Shown here piece by piece: positions 8,304 through 16,963 of a DNA stretch of 64,000 bases (position 1 is the first letter of the stretch; the number at the start of each line of letters is the position of its first letter). The notes under the pieces are model-generated. The model was given only the letters and a program-made list of their open reading frames with translations, was not told the DNA's origin and did no database searches. The position numbers were made by a program, and so were the translations under genes. The stretch spans positions 6,262,001 to 6,326,000 of the forward strand of contig NZ_CP065997.1 of assembly GCF_016127315.1 (NCBI RefSeq), in the 5' to 3' direction. Source of the DNA: Achromobacter deleyi. Lineage in GTDB: Bacteria; Pseudomonadota; Gammaproteobacteria; Burkholderiales; Burkholderiaceae_B.

Positions 8304-9410
8304 TTAAACAACGGCCGGCAAGGCCGCCAGGCAGGTTGCCAGGTGGTAAGGCGAGGTGGACGGCATGTCCGCCCGCGCCACCGCGCCGTCCCGGTCCAGG
8401 CACTCGTGCCAGCCGCCGGGATGCAGGAAACGGGCGCGAAAACCCGCCAGCGCCTGGAGCAACGCCGGCAGGTCGCCCAGCACCGCCAGCACCCGCAGGT
8501 ACTCGGTCTGCGCCCAGATCCGGCGGGTGTCGTCCAGCACCGCGCCCCGCTCGTCCAGCGCGGCCAGCACGCCGCCCGCGTCCACCCCATGGCCACGGGC
8601 CCAGTGCACCCCGCGCGGCAGCGATTCCGGCAGGTCCAGCCCGTCGAACACCTCGGCCGACTCACGCACCAGCGACAGCCATTCGAACTGGTGGCCCGGC
8701 TCGATACGGTTGCCCGGCGCGCCCTGCGGCAATTCGGCGATGCATTGCGTCGGCGCGCTCAGGAACACCTGGCTCATAACCTGAGCCAGATCGCGCAGAC
8801 GGGCCGCGAACAACGCCGGTTCGGCCACCTGGGCCGCGGCCAGATAGGCCTCGGTCAGGTGCATCATCGGATTCTGCGCGGGCCCGCGCAGCGCCTCGCT
8901 CCAATCGTGGCTCAGCGCGGCGTGATAACGCCCGTCGGCCATCCTGAAGCGCGACTCGATGGTCTCGGCCGTGGCCAGCAGCAGCTTGCGCGCCTGCGCG
9001 TTGCGCGAACGCCGGAAATACGCGGCGCAGGCGAACACGATGAAGGCATGGGTATACAGGTCCTGCGTCGGATCGAGCGGGCGGCCAGCGGCGTCCACGC
9101 TGTAGCGCCAGCCGCCATGCTCCTGGTCGCGGAACACGCGGCACAACGAGGCGAACAGGCGATCGGCGTGCGCGCCCGCGGCGGCGCCCGGCGCGCCTGC
9201 ATACACATACAGCTGGCGCGCGCAGGCCATGGCGCGATAGCGCTCGGCCGGCAGCGGCTCGCCGGTGGCGGCATCCAGGGATTCAAAGGGCAGACCCAGG
9301 GCGTCATTGAAGCCCCGCCCCATCCACATGGGCAGGATGACAGCGTTGAAATGCGCGTGAAGAGCGTTGATGTGCTCCGCCAGCGCGGAGTTGGTCTGTG
9401 CGGCAGTCAT
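8304..9410 (-). CDS. AGE family epimerase/isomerase (N-acylglucosamine 2-epimerase-like)
   Basis: 368 residues, close to the ~390 of this (alpha/alpha)6-barrel family. Recognisable pieces: GGWRYSVDAAGRPLDPTQDLY near residue 100, HAFIVFACA after it, NPMMHLTEAYLAA in the middle, EPGHQFEWLSLV, and the final RADMPSTSPYHLATCL. The active-site His residues of the epimerase and mannose-isomerase branches occur in these motifs. The family interconverts N-acetylglucosamine/N-acetylmannosamine, mannose/fructose or cellobiose epimers, and the exact reaction cannot be told here. Start ATG 9410 was chosen over a frame extension of 35 basic residues. Stands alone. Confidence 0.85.
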   Translation of the reverse strand: MTAAQTNSALAEHINALHAHFNAVILPMWMGRGFNDALGLPFESLDAATGEPLPAERYRAMACARQLYVYAGAPGAAAGAHADRLFASLCRVFRDQEHGGWRYSVDAAGRPLDPTQDLYTHAFIVFACAAYFRRSRNAQARKLLLATAETIESRFRMADGRYHAALSHDWSEALRGPAQNPMMHLTEAYLAAAQVAEPALFAARLRDLAQVMSQVFLSAPTQCIAELPQGAPGNRIEPGHQFEWLSLVRESAEVFDGLDLPESLPRGVHWARGHGVDAGGVLAALDERGAVLDDTRRIWAQTEYLRVLAVLGDLPALLQALAGFRARFLHPGGWHECLDRDGAVARADMPSTSPYHLATCLAALPAVV

Positions 9411-9559
9411 CTTGGAATGACGCAGGCCCGATGAGAGCCATTTATTTTGAAGCAGCGACGATAACCGAAATTTCCGCCGCCATCTCTGGAATGCCATTCT
9501 GAGCGTCATGCGCACACAGACCGGTACAGCCGTTCAGCTTCCTTCAAGCGCGGATGCGC

Positions 9560-9772
9560 CTAGCGGAAGATGTTTTCCTCGACCCAGTTCTGCGCGAATA
9601 TTTCCGCGCGATCACGTGCTTCGTCCAACGAAGCGCAGTTGCCCAAGTGGGAAAACGCGGCATCCACCTCGGTGCCGCCCTCAGCCGTTACCGTCAGCAG
9701 TACGCCATATCCGCCGGTATCCATGGCCGCTGTGGAAACGTCGATCAGTACTTCCTGGTCACGATGCTGCAT
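9560..9772 (-). CDS. small hypothetical protein
   Basis: 70 residues, acidic. The N-terminal half looks like beta strands (EVLIDVS, GYGVLLTVTA) and the C-terminal part like a helix rich in Asp, Glu and Ala ending NWVEENIFR. GGGAGG lies six bases upstream of ATG 9772, which makes this strand more credible than the overlapping plus-strand frames. No family recognised. Monocistronic. Confidence 0.6.
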   Translation of the reverse strand: MQHRDQEVLIDVSTAAMDTGGYGVLLTVTAEGGTEVDAAFSHLGNCASLDEARDRAEIFAQNWVEENIFR

Positions 9773-10062
9773 GTGCTACCTCCCAGTCGGTTACCTAAAC
9801 GCGTGAACCACGCGTGACGTAGCGGGTGCAGAATTCCCGCGCAATGAATAGACCTGAATCCGTCACGCAAGTTCATCTTACCGGCGACACGCTACCGGCG
9901 ATACGTCCGGACGCTGCCAAATCGAACAAACCGTCTCAGGAGATTCCCGTAGCCCATCGGAATGAGCCTCGGCGCACGCGATCGCGCGCGCAGACATTCG
10001 CAATAAATGCACTAATTCGTGACGAGTAAACCGCCGTCACAAACCTGCAGTGGAAATCGGGA

Positions 10063-10287
10063 TCAACGCAGATGGAGGGCGCCGGGCTCTTCCATGCGCA
10101 GCGCCAGCTTGCCCTTTTCAGTGATCCGCCAGGCGCCATCGGGGCCGGGATCGATACAGCGCAACGTCTGCAAGGCTTCGGCCACGTGCGCGGGCACGGC
10201 GGTCTGGACGGCGCCCGGTTCCGAATTATCGGCAACGATGCGCAGCCAATGTCCCAGTTCGCCTTTCTCGAAACGATGCAATGCCAT
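10063..10287 (-). CDS. small hypothetical protein, possible winged-helix fold
   Basis: 74 residues. The middle (VAEALQTLRCIDPGPDGAW) followed by RITEKGKLAL resembles the end of a winged helix, where RITEKG-type strands form the wing. It could be a truncated or minimal regulator, but no recognition helix is evident. Start ATG 10287; a moderate GA-rich ribosome binding site precedes it. It lies about 40 bases upstream of, and divergent in position from, nothing on its own strand; the DMT exporter follows on the same strand further up. Function unknown. Confidence 0.6.
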   Translation of the reverse strand: MALHRFEKGELGHWLRIVADNSEPGAVQTAVPAHVAEALQTLRCIDPGPDGAWRITEKGKLALRMEEPGALHLR

Positions 10288-10329
10288 GCGTGACTCTCAG
10301 TTCAATACCGCAACGATAGCACGCCGCCC

Positions 10330-11241
10330 CTACGACGGCCGCAGCGCCAGGGGACGCTTCACCCGCGCCGCCGCGGCCGACGCGACCACGCTCAGCGCGA
10401 TCAATCCCAGGCCCAGCATCAGGTCCGGCGAGAGGTGTTCATGGAACACCACCGACGACACGATCAGGCCGATGACCGGCACGCACAACATCGCGATCGA
10501 GGTCGCCACCGGCGGCAGTTTCTGCGTCATGCCCAGCACCACGATGAAGGTCAGCGCGGTGGCCAGCGGTCCGGTATACAGGATCACCGGCCAGGCGTCG
10601 GGCACGCCCAGGAACGCCGGGGCGCCATCGCGCAACCCCGCCAGCGTGGCCAGCGGCACGGTGGCGATCGCGGTCTGCCACGGGATCATGTCGGCGCCCA
10701 GGCGCACATGGCGATTGCCGCGCAACTGGATGATGTTGCAGGCCCAGGCGAACGAGGCGCCCAGCAGCATCACCAGGCCGATGACGGTATGCGCCTGCCA
10801 CGGGCTGAAGGCCGGCGCCACGATCACGCCGATGCCGGCGTAGCTGAGCGCGGTGGCCAGCCACTGCGCTGGCGACAGCCGTTCCTTGAGCACCAGCGAC
10901 GACAACGGAATGACCCAGATCGACGTGGCATAGGCGATCACCGACGCGCGCCCCGGCGCCACGTACTGCAACGCCCACAGCGCCAGCGCGGTGAACGCCC
11001 CCATCTGCAGCAGCGCCACGCCCGCCACCAGCGGCCATTCCTGGCGCGTTGGCAGCCGCAACCGTCCCAGCAACCCCAGCACCAGCGCGCTGATCAACGC
11101 GGCCGAGCCGAACCGGCTGGCCGCCAGCCACAACGGGCTCATGTGCGCCAGGCCCAGTTTCATGACGGGCCAGTTGCCGCCCCAGATCATGACCGCCCCG
11201 GCCAGGGGCAAGAACTTGCGCAACGTACTCTGCTGACTCAT
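10330..11241 (-). CDS. DMT/EamA family transporter
   Basis: 303 residues with about ten hydrophobic segments in two EamA repeats, each about 140 residues (first begins LAGAVMIWGGNWPVMKLGL, second begins around IGLVMLLGASFAWACNI). Family members (RhtA, YdcZ-like and others) usually export amino acids or metabolites. It is divergent from an Lrp/AsnC regulator with ~160 bases between them, a layout typical of Lrp-controlled amino-acid exporters. Substrate not deducible. C-terminus ends in a basic tail. Confidence 0.88.
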   Translation of the reverse strand: MSQQSTLRKFLPLAGAVMIWGGNWPVMKLGLAHMSPLWLAASRFGSAALISALVLGLLGRLRLPTRQEWPLVAGVALLQMGAFTALALWALQYVAPGRASVIAYATSIWVIPLSSLVLKERLSPAQWLATALSYAGIGVIVAPAFSPWQAHTVIGLVMLLGASFAWACNIIQLRGNRHVRLGADMIPWQTAIATVPLATLAGLRDGAPAFLGVPDAWPVILYTGPLATALTFIVVLGMTQKLPPVATSIAMLCVPVIGLIVSSVVFHEHLSPDLMLGLGLIALSVVASAAAARVKRPLALRPS

Positions 11242-11401
11242 TACTACCGCGTCTACCGCTTGAATATTCCGTGCTTTGGCCGATTCGCCAAAGAAAGAAA
11301 TAGTCTATAGGGTAAACCCCAGCATATTTCACCTCAATTTGCCGCCACACCATGCATACTCAGCACAAGTGCACGGTTCTCTCCACAATCACAGGTCGCT
11401 T

Positions 11402-11872
11402 ATGCCGGATATCAACCTGGATGCCACCGACATCCGTATCCTCAACGAACTCCAGCGCGACGCGCGGCTCACCAATGTCGAGCTGGCCGCGCGCGTGAAT
11501 CTGTCGGCCTCGCCCTGCCTGGCGCGCGTGCGGCGGCTGGAAACCGAAGGCCTGATCGACCGCCGCGTCACGCTGCTGAACGCCCGCAAGCTCGGCCTGA
11601 AGGTCAACGTGTTCATCCAGATCTCGCTGGACAAGCAGCGCAAGGCCGCGCTCGACGTGTTCGAACGCGAAATCGCCGTGCTGCCGGAGATCATGGAGTG
11701 CTATCTGATGTCGGGCGACGCCGACTACCTGATCCGCGCCCTGGTGCCCGACGTCGATGCGCTCGAGCGGCTGATCGTCGAACACATCACGCGCATTCCC
11801 GGCGTGGCCAGCATCCGCTCCAGCTTCGCCCTCAAGCAGGTGCTCTACACCACCGCGGTGCCGCTTGGTTGA
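11402..11872 (+). CDS. Lrp/AsnC family transcriptional regulator
   Basis: 156 residues. N-terminal helix-turn-helix ([19 protein letters not shown], then [16 protein letters not shown]) and C-terminal RAM/ligand domain with the typical [15 protein letters not shown] and [16 protein letters not shown]. Length is normal. The ATG at 11402 gives the standard Lrp N-terminus; upstream codons in frame are not Lrp-like. Divergently placed next to the DMT exporter gene, so it most likely regulates that exporter and itself in response to an amino acid (inference from layout). Confidence 0.9.
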   Translation: MPDINLDATDIRILNELQRDARLTNVELAARVNLSASPCLARVRRLETEGLIDRRVTLLNARKLGLKVNVFIQISLDKQRKAALDVFEREIAVLPEIMECYLMSGDADYLIRALVPDVDALERLIVEHITRIPGVASIRSSFALKQVLYTTAVPLG

Positions 11873-11972
11873 TGGCGCTTGCGGGATCGCGCCGGCCAGC
11901 CCAAAATGAAAATGTCCGCCGCCGGTTCCGGCCGGCGCCGGCGTCCCTCCATCGCTTAGCAAGGAGCACACC

Positions 11973-12206
11973 ATGCCTGAAACCGAATGGTTCCCCGGCA
12001 GCACGCTACCCGATCGTCAGGGCTACTTCGAAGTGGCGTTCGACACCGGCGAAACCGAAATCACGCGCTACGGCATCCTGGGTTGGGAACCCGCCGAAGA
12101 ACGCGGCCGCATCCTGCGGTGGCGCGGCCTGGATCCGAAGATCGAAGCCGCCGAAATCGAACGCGAGAGCGCAGTGCGCAATCACGGCGACGACATCCTG
12201 CGCTGA
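11973..12206 (+). CDS. small hypothetical protein
   Basis: 77 residues, acidic, beginning MPETEWFPGSTLPDRQG. AAGGAG lies 6-7 bases before ATG 11973. Several Trp and Gly residues (GWEP, RWRGL) suggest a small beta fold, with a C-terminal helix rich in Glu. No family recognised. It ends just before a strong bidirectional terminator shared with the convergent SYLF lipoprotein gene. Confidence 0.65.
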   Translation: MPETEWFPGSTLPDRQGYFEVAFDTGETEITRYGILGWEPAEERGRILRWRGLDPKIEAAEIERESAVRNHGDDILR

Positions 12207-12229
12207 CGCGCCAACCCCGGAAAAGAAAA

Positions 12230-12257
12230 CGCCGCGGCTTGCACCGCGGCGTTTTTT
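12230..12257 (+). terminator. bidirectional intrinsic terminator
   Basis: Stem CGCCGCGG / CCGCGGCG with a 6-base loop, flanked by A-rich sequence on the left and six T residues on the right. It can stop transcription from both the small hypothetical gene (plus) and the SYLF lipoprotein gene (minus). Confidence 0.9.
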
Positions 12258-12307
12258 CATCAGGCATCGGGATGGCCCGGACGCGAGGGTCCGGGCATCG
12301 ATGGTCC

Positions 12308-12901
12308 TTACATATCGATCTTCGCGATCTTGGTGCCTTCCAGCGACACGCCCGCCATCAGGCCGCCGTTGTTGAGCACGAAGCCCACCACCGGCTGTTG
12401 CGCGGTGTTGGTGTCGATGCGGCCGTTGGCGCCGATGTTCACCACCGCCACCGTGGCGTCCGCGCCCACCGTCCAGCCATTGCTGTTGCGGAACTTGTTC
12501 AGGGCCTCGTCCGTCATGAACAGCACGAACATCGCCTTGGACTGCGCGCCGGCCTGGAAGCCGATCGAGCCCGCGGTGGTGCTGTAGTAGCCGGCATTGG
12601 CGCCGCCCACGCGCAGCACGCCCTTGCCGTGTTGCGCGCCGATGAAGAAGCTGCCGCTCAACACGTCAGGAAAGATCAGCACGCCCTTGGCGCGCGCGAC
12701 CAGTTCCTTGGACTGCGGCGCGGCCTGGTAGAGCTTGCCCAGCGACGCGTTGGCCGCGCTGTTGATGGATTGCCGTTGCTCGGATGCCGTGGCATTGGAC
12801 TGCGGCGAGGTGGTGGTGCAACCGGCGAACAACAGGCCGGCGACGCTGATTGTCGCGGCGGCCATGCCGACGCGGCGGAAACGAGGAAAAGTGTCGAACA
12901 T
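12308..12901 (-). CDS. SYLF/YSC84-domain lipoprotein
   Basis: 197 residues. Lipoprotein signal with lipobox LFAGC near residue 28, then a linker and the SYLF (YSC84) domain: AKGVLIFPDV, SGSFFIGAQHGKGVL, GYYSTTAGSIGFQAGAQSK and FMTDEALNKF. The domain binds lipids in eukaryotes; in bacteria such proteins are envelope lipoproteins of unclear role. AAGGAGAG precedes ATG 12901 at ideal spacing, which fixes the start within a longer frame. Followed by a strong terminator. Monocistronic. Confidence 0.9.
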   Translation of the reverse strand: MFDTFPRFRRVGMAAATISVAGLLFAGCTTTSPQSNATASEQRQSINSAANASLGKLYQAAPQSKELVARAKGVLIFPDVLSGSFFIGAQHGKGVLRVGGANAGYYSTTAGSIGFQAGAQSKAMFVLFMTDEALNKFRNSNGWTVGADATVAVVNIGANGRIDTNTAQQPVVGFVLNNGGLMAGVSLEGTKIAKIDM

Positions 12902-13142
12902 GGAACTCTCCTTTTTGTTGTCATCCGTTAACCACTCTACCGACCCCTGACAGGGGCGCAAGGCACATGTTGTGATAAACGAAACAAAACCTAGCGCGCC
13001 CCAAACCCCTCGGAACGCGCCGGCTGCCGTGGCGCACATTCCAGCGCCCTACGGCGCCTCCCCTCATGCAGCAACATTTGGTATGCCAATCCGCGTCTCG
13101 ATACGGGACTGCAAGCCAATCGACATCTGGCCACGGCGATGC

Positions 13143-13397
13143 CTAGAGAATGCCGTAGCGCGGCTCGCCCGTCGCCGGGTCGACCGACACGATGCCGGAC
13201 AACACCAGTTCCGCGTGCCGCCGGGCAACACCGGCATCCACGAAGGTCACGAAACGCGGCAACGACCAACGCTGCTGGAAGTCGGTCTCGCCGGGCCGCG
13301 ACACGCTGATTTCTATCGCCAGCACCCCGGCATCGAGACTGACCACCTCACACATCACTTCGAAGCCGTCAATGTGACGTTGCGGCCACGGGTTCAT
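13143..13397 (-). CDS. small hypothetical protein
   Basis: 84 residues starting MNPWPQRHIDGFEVMCEV. Predicted mostly beta with charged turns (VLAIEISVSRP, QRWSLPRFVTF) and a C-terminal helix. AGGAGCACAGGA precedes ATG 13397, so this start was taken instead of a 64-residue longer frame. Composition is coding-like. No family recognised. Confidence 0.6.
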   Translation of the reverse strand: MNPWPQRHIDGFEVMCEVVSLDAGVLAIEISVSRPGETDFQQRWSLPRFVTFVDAGVARRHAELVLSGIVSVDPATGEPRYGIL

Positions 13398-13523
13398 TCC
13401 TGTGCTCCTGAATCTGCTTTGCCCGGCCGCAATATAAAAAAAATAATTCGCCTTGAAAAGCCCTGTTTTCAAGGGGTTATGGCGTACTAGATGGACTGGT
13501 GCGAAGGCACCTGGACAAACACG

Positions 13524-13544
13524 AAAACCCCGCGGATTCGGGGT
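13524..13544 (-). terminator. intrinsic terminator of the RpiR gene
   Basis: On the minus strand a short stem CCCCG/CGGGG (13528-13532 with 13539-13543, plus an A-T closing pair) is followed by TTTT at 13524-13527. It lies about 60 bases beyond the RpiR stop codon. Confidence 0.6.
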
Positions 13545-13604
13545 GATTCCGGGCATTTCAGGACTTGCGCGCCAACCGGCGCGCGGCATGCCAAGCGCGG
13601 CGCG

Positions 13605-14468
13605 TCAACGCGCCGGCGGATGAATCCACTGCGAATCCCACAAGGCCTCGCCGCGCTCCAGCGTCGCGGCCAGTTCCTTTTTACGGCGCAGCGCCACCGC
13701 CGCCAGCAACGCATTGCAGATCGACAGCGCCGCCACATGGGAATCGAACGGCGATGCGCTCGACGTGCGTGCCAGCAGCACATGGTGTGCCTGTGCGGCC
13801 GCGGGCGCGGCGGCGGAATCGGTGACCAGCACCACCTTGCCGCCGCGCTCGCGGAACACCTTGACGGCATTGGCCGCCGCCACCGAATAGCGCCGGAAGG
13901 TGAACGCCAGCAGCACGTCGTGCGGCTCCAGCCAGAGCAGCTGGTCTTCCAGGAACAACGGCCCCGACGCGGCCATCGCCTTGACGTCGGGCAGGCACAG
14001 GTTGAGATACAGCGCCATGTGGTTGGCCAGCGGCGCCGCCTGGCGCAAGCCCAGCACGTGCACGCGCGCGCGGCGCTGCGTCAGCAGCCGCACCGCCGCC
14101 TCGAACGCCGCCACGTCGATCGAGGCGAAGGTCGTCTCCAGGTTGTGCTGATCGTGCAGCAGCGCATTGCGCAGGCACGCCTGCGCCGACGGATTGTCGA
14201 CGCTGACGGCGTCGGCGCGCTCGCCCGGCGAGGCCAGCAGCGCCGTGAGTTCGGCGCGCGCCTGCATCTGCGCCTGGGCATAGCTGTCGTAGCCGAGCTT
14301 GGCCAGCAGGCGCACTACCGTCGATGCGCTGGTGCCGACCTTGCGCGCCAGCGCGGTCGCGGATTCGAGCAGGCCCTGCGGGTAGCGCGCCTGCATGTCC
14401 TCGACCAGGCGCCGTTCGGTCTTGGTCAGTTTCCGGTCATAGGCGGCGATGCGTTGATGCAGATTCAT
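13605..14468 (-). CDS. MurR/RpiR family transcriptional regulator
   Basis: 287 residues. N-terminal helix-turn-helix of the RpiR type (LTKTERRLVEDM, then KVGTSASTVVRLLAKLGY) and a SIS sugar-isomerase domain in the C-terminal half (VHVLGLRQAAPLANHMAL ... DVLLAFTFRRYS ... GGKVVLVTDS). SIS domains in this family bind phosphosugars, yet the neighbours here are a Bug carboxylate-binding protein and an acyl-amino-acid deacylase, so the ligand may differ. Divergent from the Bug gene with a clear palindromic site between them. Likely a repressor of that pair. Confidence 0.92.
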   Translation of the reverse strand: MNLHQRIAAYDRKLTKTERRLVEDMQARYPQGLLESATALARKVGTSASTVVRLLAKLGYDSYAQAQMQARAELTALLASPGERADAVSVDNPSAQACLRNALLHDQHNLETTFASIDVAAFEAAVRLLTQRRARVHVLGLRQAAPLANHMALYLNLCLPDVKAMAASGPLFLEDQLLWLEPHDVLLAFTFRRYSVAAANAVKVFRERGGKVVLVTDSAAAPAAAQAHHVLLARTSSASPFDSHVAALSICNALLAAVALRRKKELAATLERGEALWDSQWIHPPAR

Positions 14469-14549
14469 GATGGCAAGGTCCCTGGGCCGGTTCCCACCCA
14501 GGCAGGCCTCGCGGCGGCCCTAGGTGATAACCCCAAATTCAACAACGTT

Positions 14550-14590
14550 CATTGCAGACTATATTTCGTTCTGCAACGTCCGTTGCAGAA
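14550..14590. promoter_or_regulatory. operator-like inverted repeats, probable RpiR binding site
   Basis: A perfect 10-bp inverted repeat, TTCTGCAACG (14569-14578) and CGTTGCAGAA (14581-14590), with a 2-base spacer. A third half-site CATTGCAGA lies at 14550-14558, in the same orientation as the right arm, so it can also pair with the central arm. They sit in the 156-base divergent region and close to the Bug gene start (14625), where bound protein would block transcription. Confidence 0.75.
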
Positions 14591-14624
14591 TAGACCGAAC
14601 TGTCCGTCACCACAAGAGAGCGTC

Positions 14625-15623
14625 ATGAAGCATCCCACCGAGGCCGCGTCGCCCGCCCGCCGCAATCTGCTCATCGCGGGCATGGCCGCCGCCCTGCTGC
14701 CGCTGTCCGCGCGCGCCGACGCCTATCCGTCGCGCCCCATCTCCCTGGTCGTGCCCTTCCCCGCCGGCGGCTCGGTCGACCTGGTCGGCCGCCTCTACGC
14801 CGAAGTGCTGGGCAAGATCCTGGGCGTGACCGTGGTGGTCGAGAACCGCGACGGCGCCGGCGGCGCGATCGGCAGCCAGCGCGTGGCGCGCGCCAAGCCC
14901 GATGGCTACACGCTGGTCGCGTCGTCGCAGAGCTCGCACCTGGCCAATCCGCTGATGCATCCCAACCTGGGCTACGACCCGATCAAGGATTTCACGTCCA
15001 TCTCGCAGCTGGCGCGCACGCCCAATGTGCTGGTCACCAGCACCGCCCTGCCCGTCAAGGACTTCGCGGAATTCGTCGCCTACCTGAAGGCGCATCCGGA
15101 CGACGTCCACTTCGCCACCGCGGGCGTCGGCAGCATGGGCCAGCTGAACGCCGAGCTGCTCAAGCACACCCTGCAACTGCGCGCGGTGCACGTGCCCTAC
15201 CGCGGCGGCGCGCCGCTGCTGAACGCGCTGCTGGCCAACGAGGCCCAATTCGCGCTGGACAACCTGGCGCCCTTCCTGCCGCACATCCAGAGCGGCAAGA
15301 TGCGCGCGCTGGCCGTGGCCGCGCCCACGCGCCAGGAAGCCCTGCCCGACATCCCCACCTTCGCCGAACTCGGCTATCCGGTGCTGAACGCGATGTCGTG
15401 GATCGGCCTGGCCGCCCCGGCTGGCACGCCACCCGAGATCACCAAAAAACTGCTGGAGGCCGTGCAGACCGCCGCGCGCCAGGACGGCACCGTGCAGTCC
15501 CTGGAGAAAAGCGGCGCGCTGCCGCCCGAACTGCAGACGCCCCAACAATTCACCGACATGATGTCGCAGCGCCTGGCCTTGTATAAAGACCTGATCGACC
15601 GCGCCGGCATCCGTCCGGAATAG
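14625..15623 (+). CDS. Bug-family tripartite tricarboxylate transporter substrate-binding protein
   Basis: 332 residues. Signal with a Tat-like start (ARRNLLIAGMAAAL) ending SARADAYPS. Bug hallmarks SLVVPFPAGGSVD and VVENRDGAGGAIGSQ near the mature N-terminus, then the conserved DPIKDFTSISQLARTPNVLV. It captures a small carboxylate or amino-acid derivative in the periplasm. No membrane TTT components nearby. Start ATG 14625 is preceded by a weak AAGAGAG. Pairs with the deacylase gene 10 bases downstream and is divergent from the RpiR regulator. Confidence 0.93.
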   Translation: MKHPTEAASPARRNLLIAGMAAALLPLSARADAYPSRPISLVVPFPAGGSVDLVGRLYAEVLGKILGVTVVVENRDGAGGAIGSQRVARAKPDGYTLVASSQSSHLANPLMHPNLGYDPIKDFTSISQLARTPNVLVTSTALPVKDFAEFVAYLKAHPDDVHFATAGVGSMGQLNAELLKHTLQLRAVHVPYRGGAPLLNALLANEAQFALDNLAPFLPHIQSGKMRALAVAAPTRQEALPDIPTFAELGYPVLNAMSWIGLAAPAGTPPEITKKLLEAVQTAARQDGTVQSLEKSGALPPELQTPQQFTDMMSQRLALYKDLIDRAGIRPE

Positions 15624-15633
15624 GATCCCCGAT

Positions 15634-16587
15634 ATGACCAACCCCGCTTTCGCCCCCGACACCGCGCCGCTCGAAGTCCTGCCGCGCGATCTTTCCGCCT
15701 ATCGCCAGGGCAATACCGGCATCGACTACGTGCACCGTTTCGAATCGGGCAAGCCCGGTCCGCACGTGCTGGTCAACGCCCTGACGCACGGCAACGAAAT
15801 CTGCGGCATGGTGGCGGCCACCCATCTGCTCGATACGGGCGTGCGCCCGAAGATCGGCACGCTCACCGTGAGCTTTGCCAACATGGAGGCGTACAACGCC
15901 TTCGACATCGACAACCCCTACGAAAACCGCCAGCTGGTCCACAACCTGAACCGCATCTGGTCGCCCGAATGGCTCGACGGCAGCGAGCAGAGCCCGGAGC
16001 TGCGGCGCGCGCGCGAACTGCGCCCGGTGCTGGACGCGGCCGACTACGTGCTCGATATCCATTCGACGCGGGCGCCGGTGCAGCCGTTCTGGGTCTATCC
16101 CGAGATGGACCGCAATACCGCGCTGGCCGCCGCCGTCGGCGCCCCCGCGGTGCAACTGGTGATGCCGGCCGGCCGCTTCCCCGGCACCGGCGTGCTCAAC
16201 TACGGCCGCCATGGCGATCCCGCCTCGAACAGCGGCGGCGCGCTGGTGGTCGAGTGCGGCCAGCATTTCGCGCAATCGGCCGCCCTGCTCGCCACCGACG
16301 TCACGCTGCGCTTCCTGGCGCACCTGGGCCTGATCGAGACCCCGGCCAACAGCGCGCCAGCAGCGCCCGCGCAGCCCTTCCGGCTACTGGAAGTGCACAT
16401 GGTCAAGTCCGAGGACTTCACCTTCACGCGGCCGCTGCTGGGCTTCGAGGTCTTCAACAAGGGCGAGCTCATCGCCATCAACGCCGGCGAGGAAATCCGC
16501 TCGCCTTGCGACAACTGCACCATCTTCATGCCGACCCGCATGCCCATCGTCGGCCGTGAAGCGGTGTACCTGACCGAGCCGATGTAG
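15634..16587 (+). CDS. succinylglutamate desuccinylase/aspartoacylase family protein
   Basis: 317 residues. The zinc carboxypeptidase-like motif NALTHGNEICG (His-Gly-Asn-Glu) is at residues ~49-59 and the third metal ligand lies in DYVLDIHSTRAPVQPF. Family members remove acyl groups from N-acyl amino acids (AstE, aspartoacylase). A C-terminal beta domain starts around residue 255. It is 10 bases after the Bug gene, so uptake and deacylation of one N-acylated compound is a fair inference. No other ast genes are present, so astE is not assigned. Confidence 0.88.
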   Translation: MTNPAFAPDTAPLEVLPRDLSAYRQGNTGIDYVHRFESGKPGPHVLVNALTHGNEICGMVAATHLLDTGVRPKIGTLTVSFANMEAYNAFDIDNPYENRQLVHNLNRIWSPEWLDGSEQSPELRRARELRPVLDAADYVLDIHSTRAPVQPFWVYPEMDRNTALAAAVGAPAVQLVMPAGRFPGTGVLNYGRHGDPASNSGGALVVECGQHFAQSAALLATDVTLRFLAHLGLIETPANSAPAAPAQPFRLLEVHMVKSEDFTFTRPLLGFEVFNKGELIAINAGEEIRSPCDNCTIFMPTRMPIVGREAVYLTEPM

Positions 16588-16944
16588 ATGTGGGAGCCCC
16601 GTCCCTGGGACCTGGACGACGCCGCCGCCGACATCCAGCGGCAGGGTTTCCATGTCCGCGGGATGGTGGCCGTCAGCTGGCAAAGCATCCCGTACGCCGA
16701 CCTGCCGGCCGAAGGACTGTTCGGCCTGACCGCGGATCAGTTGCGCTCGGCCGAAGCCGTCTGCCATGCCACCGTGAAGGACGAGCATTGGGTGCTGACC
16801 CAACGGCTCTGGCATGGCTTTCCCGATCCGCCCGAATGGGGCCTGTGGACCCGGCCGCGGGACGCGAGCGGACAACCCTGGACATCCTGGGGCCAGTTCG
16901 CCCACCTTCCGCCGGCGTGGCGCCTGCCGCCCGGCATCGACTGA
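16588..16944 (+). CDS. hypothetical protein, Trp-rich
   Basis: 118 residues. ATG 16588 directly abuts the TAG of the deacylase gene, so it is probably translated by reinitiation in the same operon. Rich in Trp and Pro (MWEPRPWDLDD, WVLTQRLWHGFPDPP, WGLWTRP). No family recognised; it may be a small cytoplasmic beta protein. The convergent ankyrin gene ends 20 bases after it. Confidence 0.6.
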   Translation: MWEPRPWDLDDAAADIQRQGFHVRGMVAVSWQSIPYADLPAEGLFGLTADQLRSAEAVCHATVKDEHWVLTQRLWHGFPDPPEWGLWTRPRDASGQPWTSWGQFAHLPPAWRLPPGID

Positions 16945-16963
16945 GCGCGCGGGGCGACGGGCT

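Noticed and set aside
9844..10029. 61-codon plus-strand frame starting MNRPESVTQVHL
   Set aside because: No ribosome binding site, basic low-complexity tail and no recognised family; possibly a real small gene, but not supportable.
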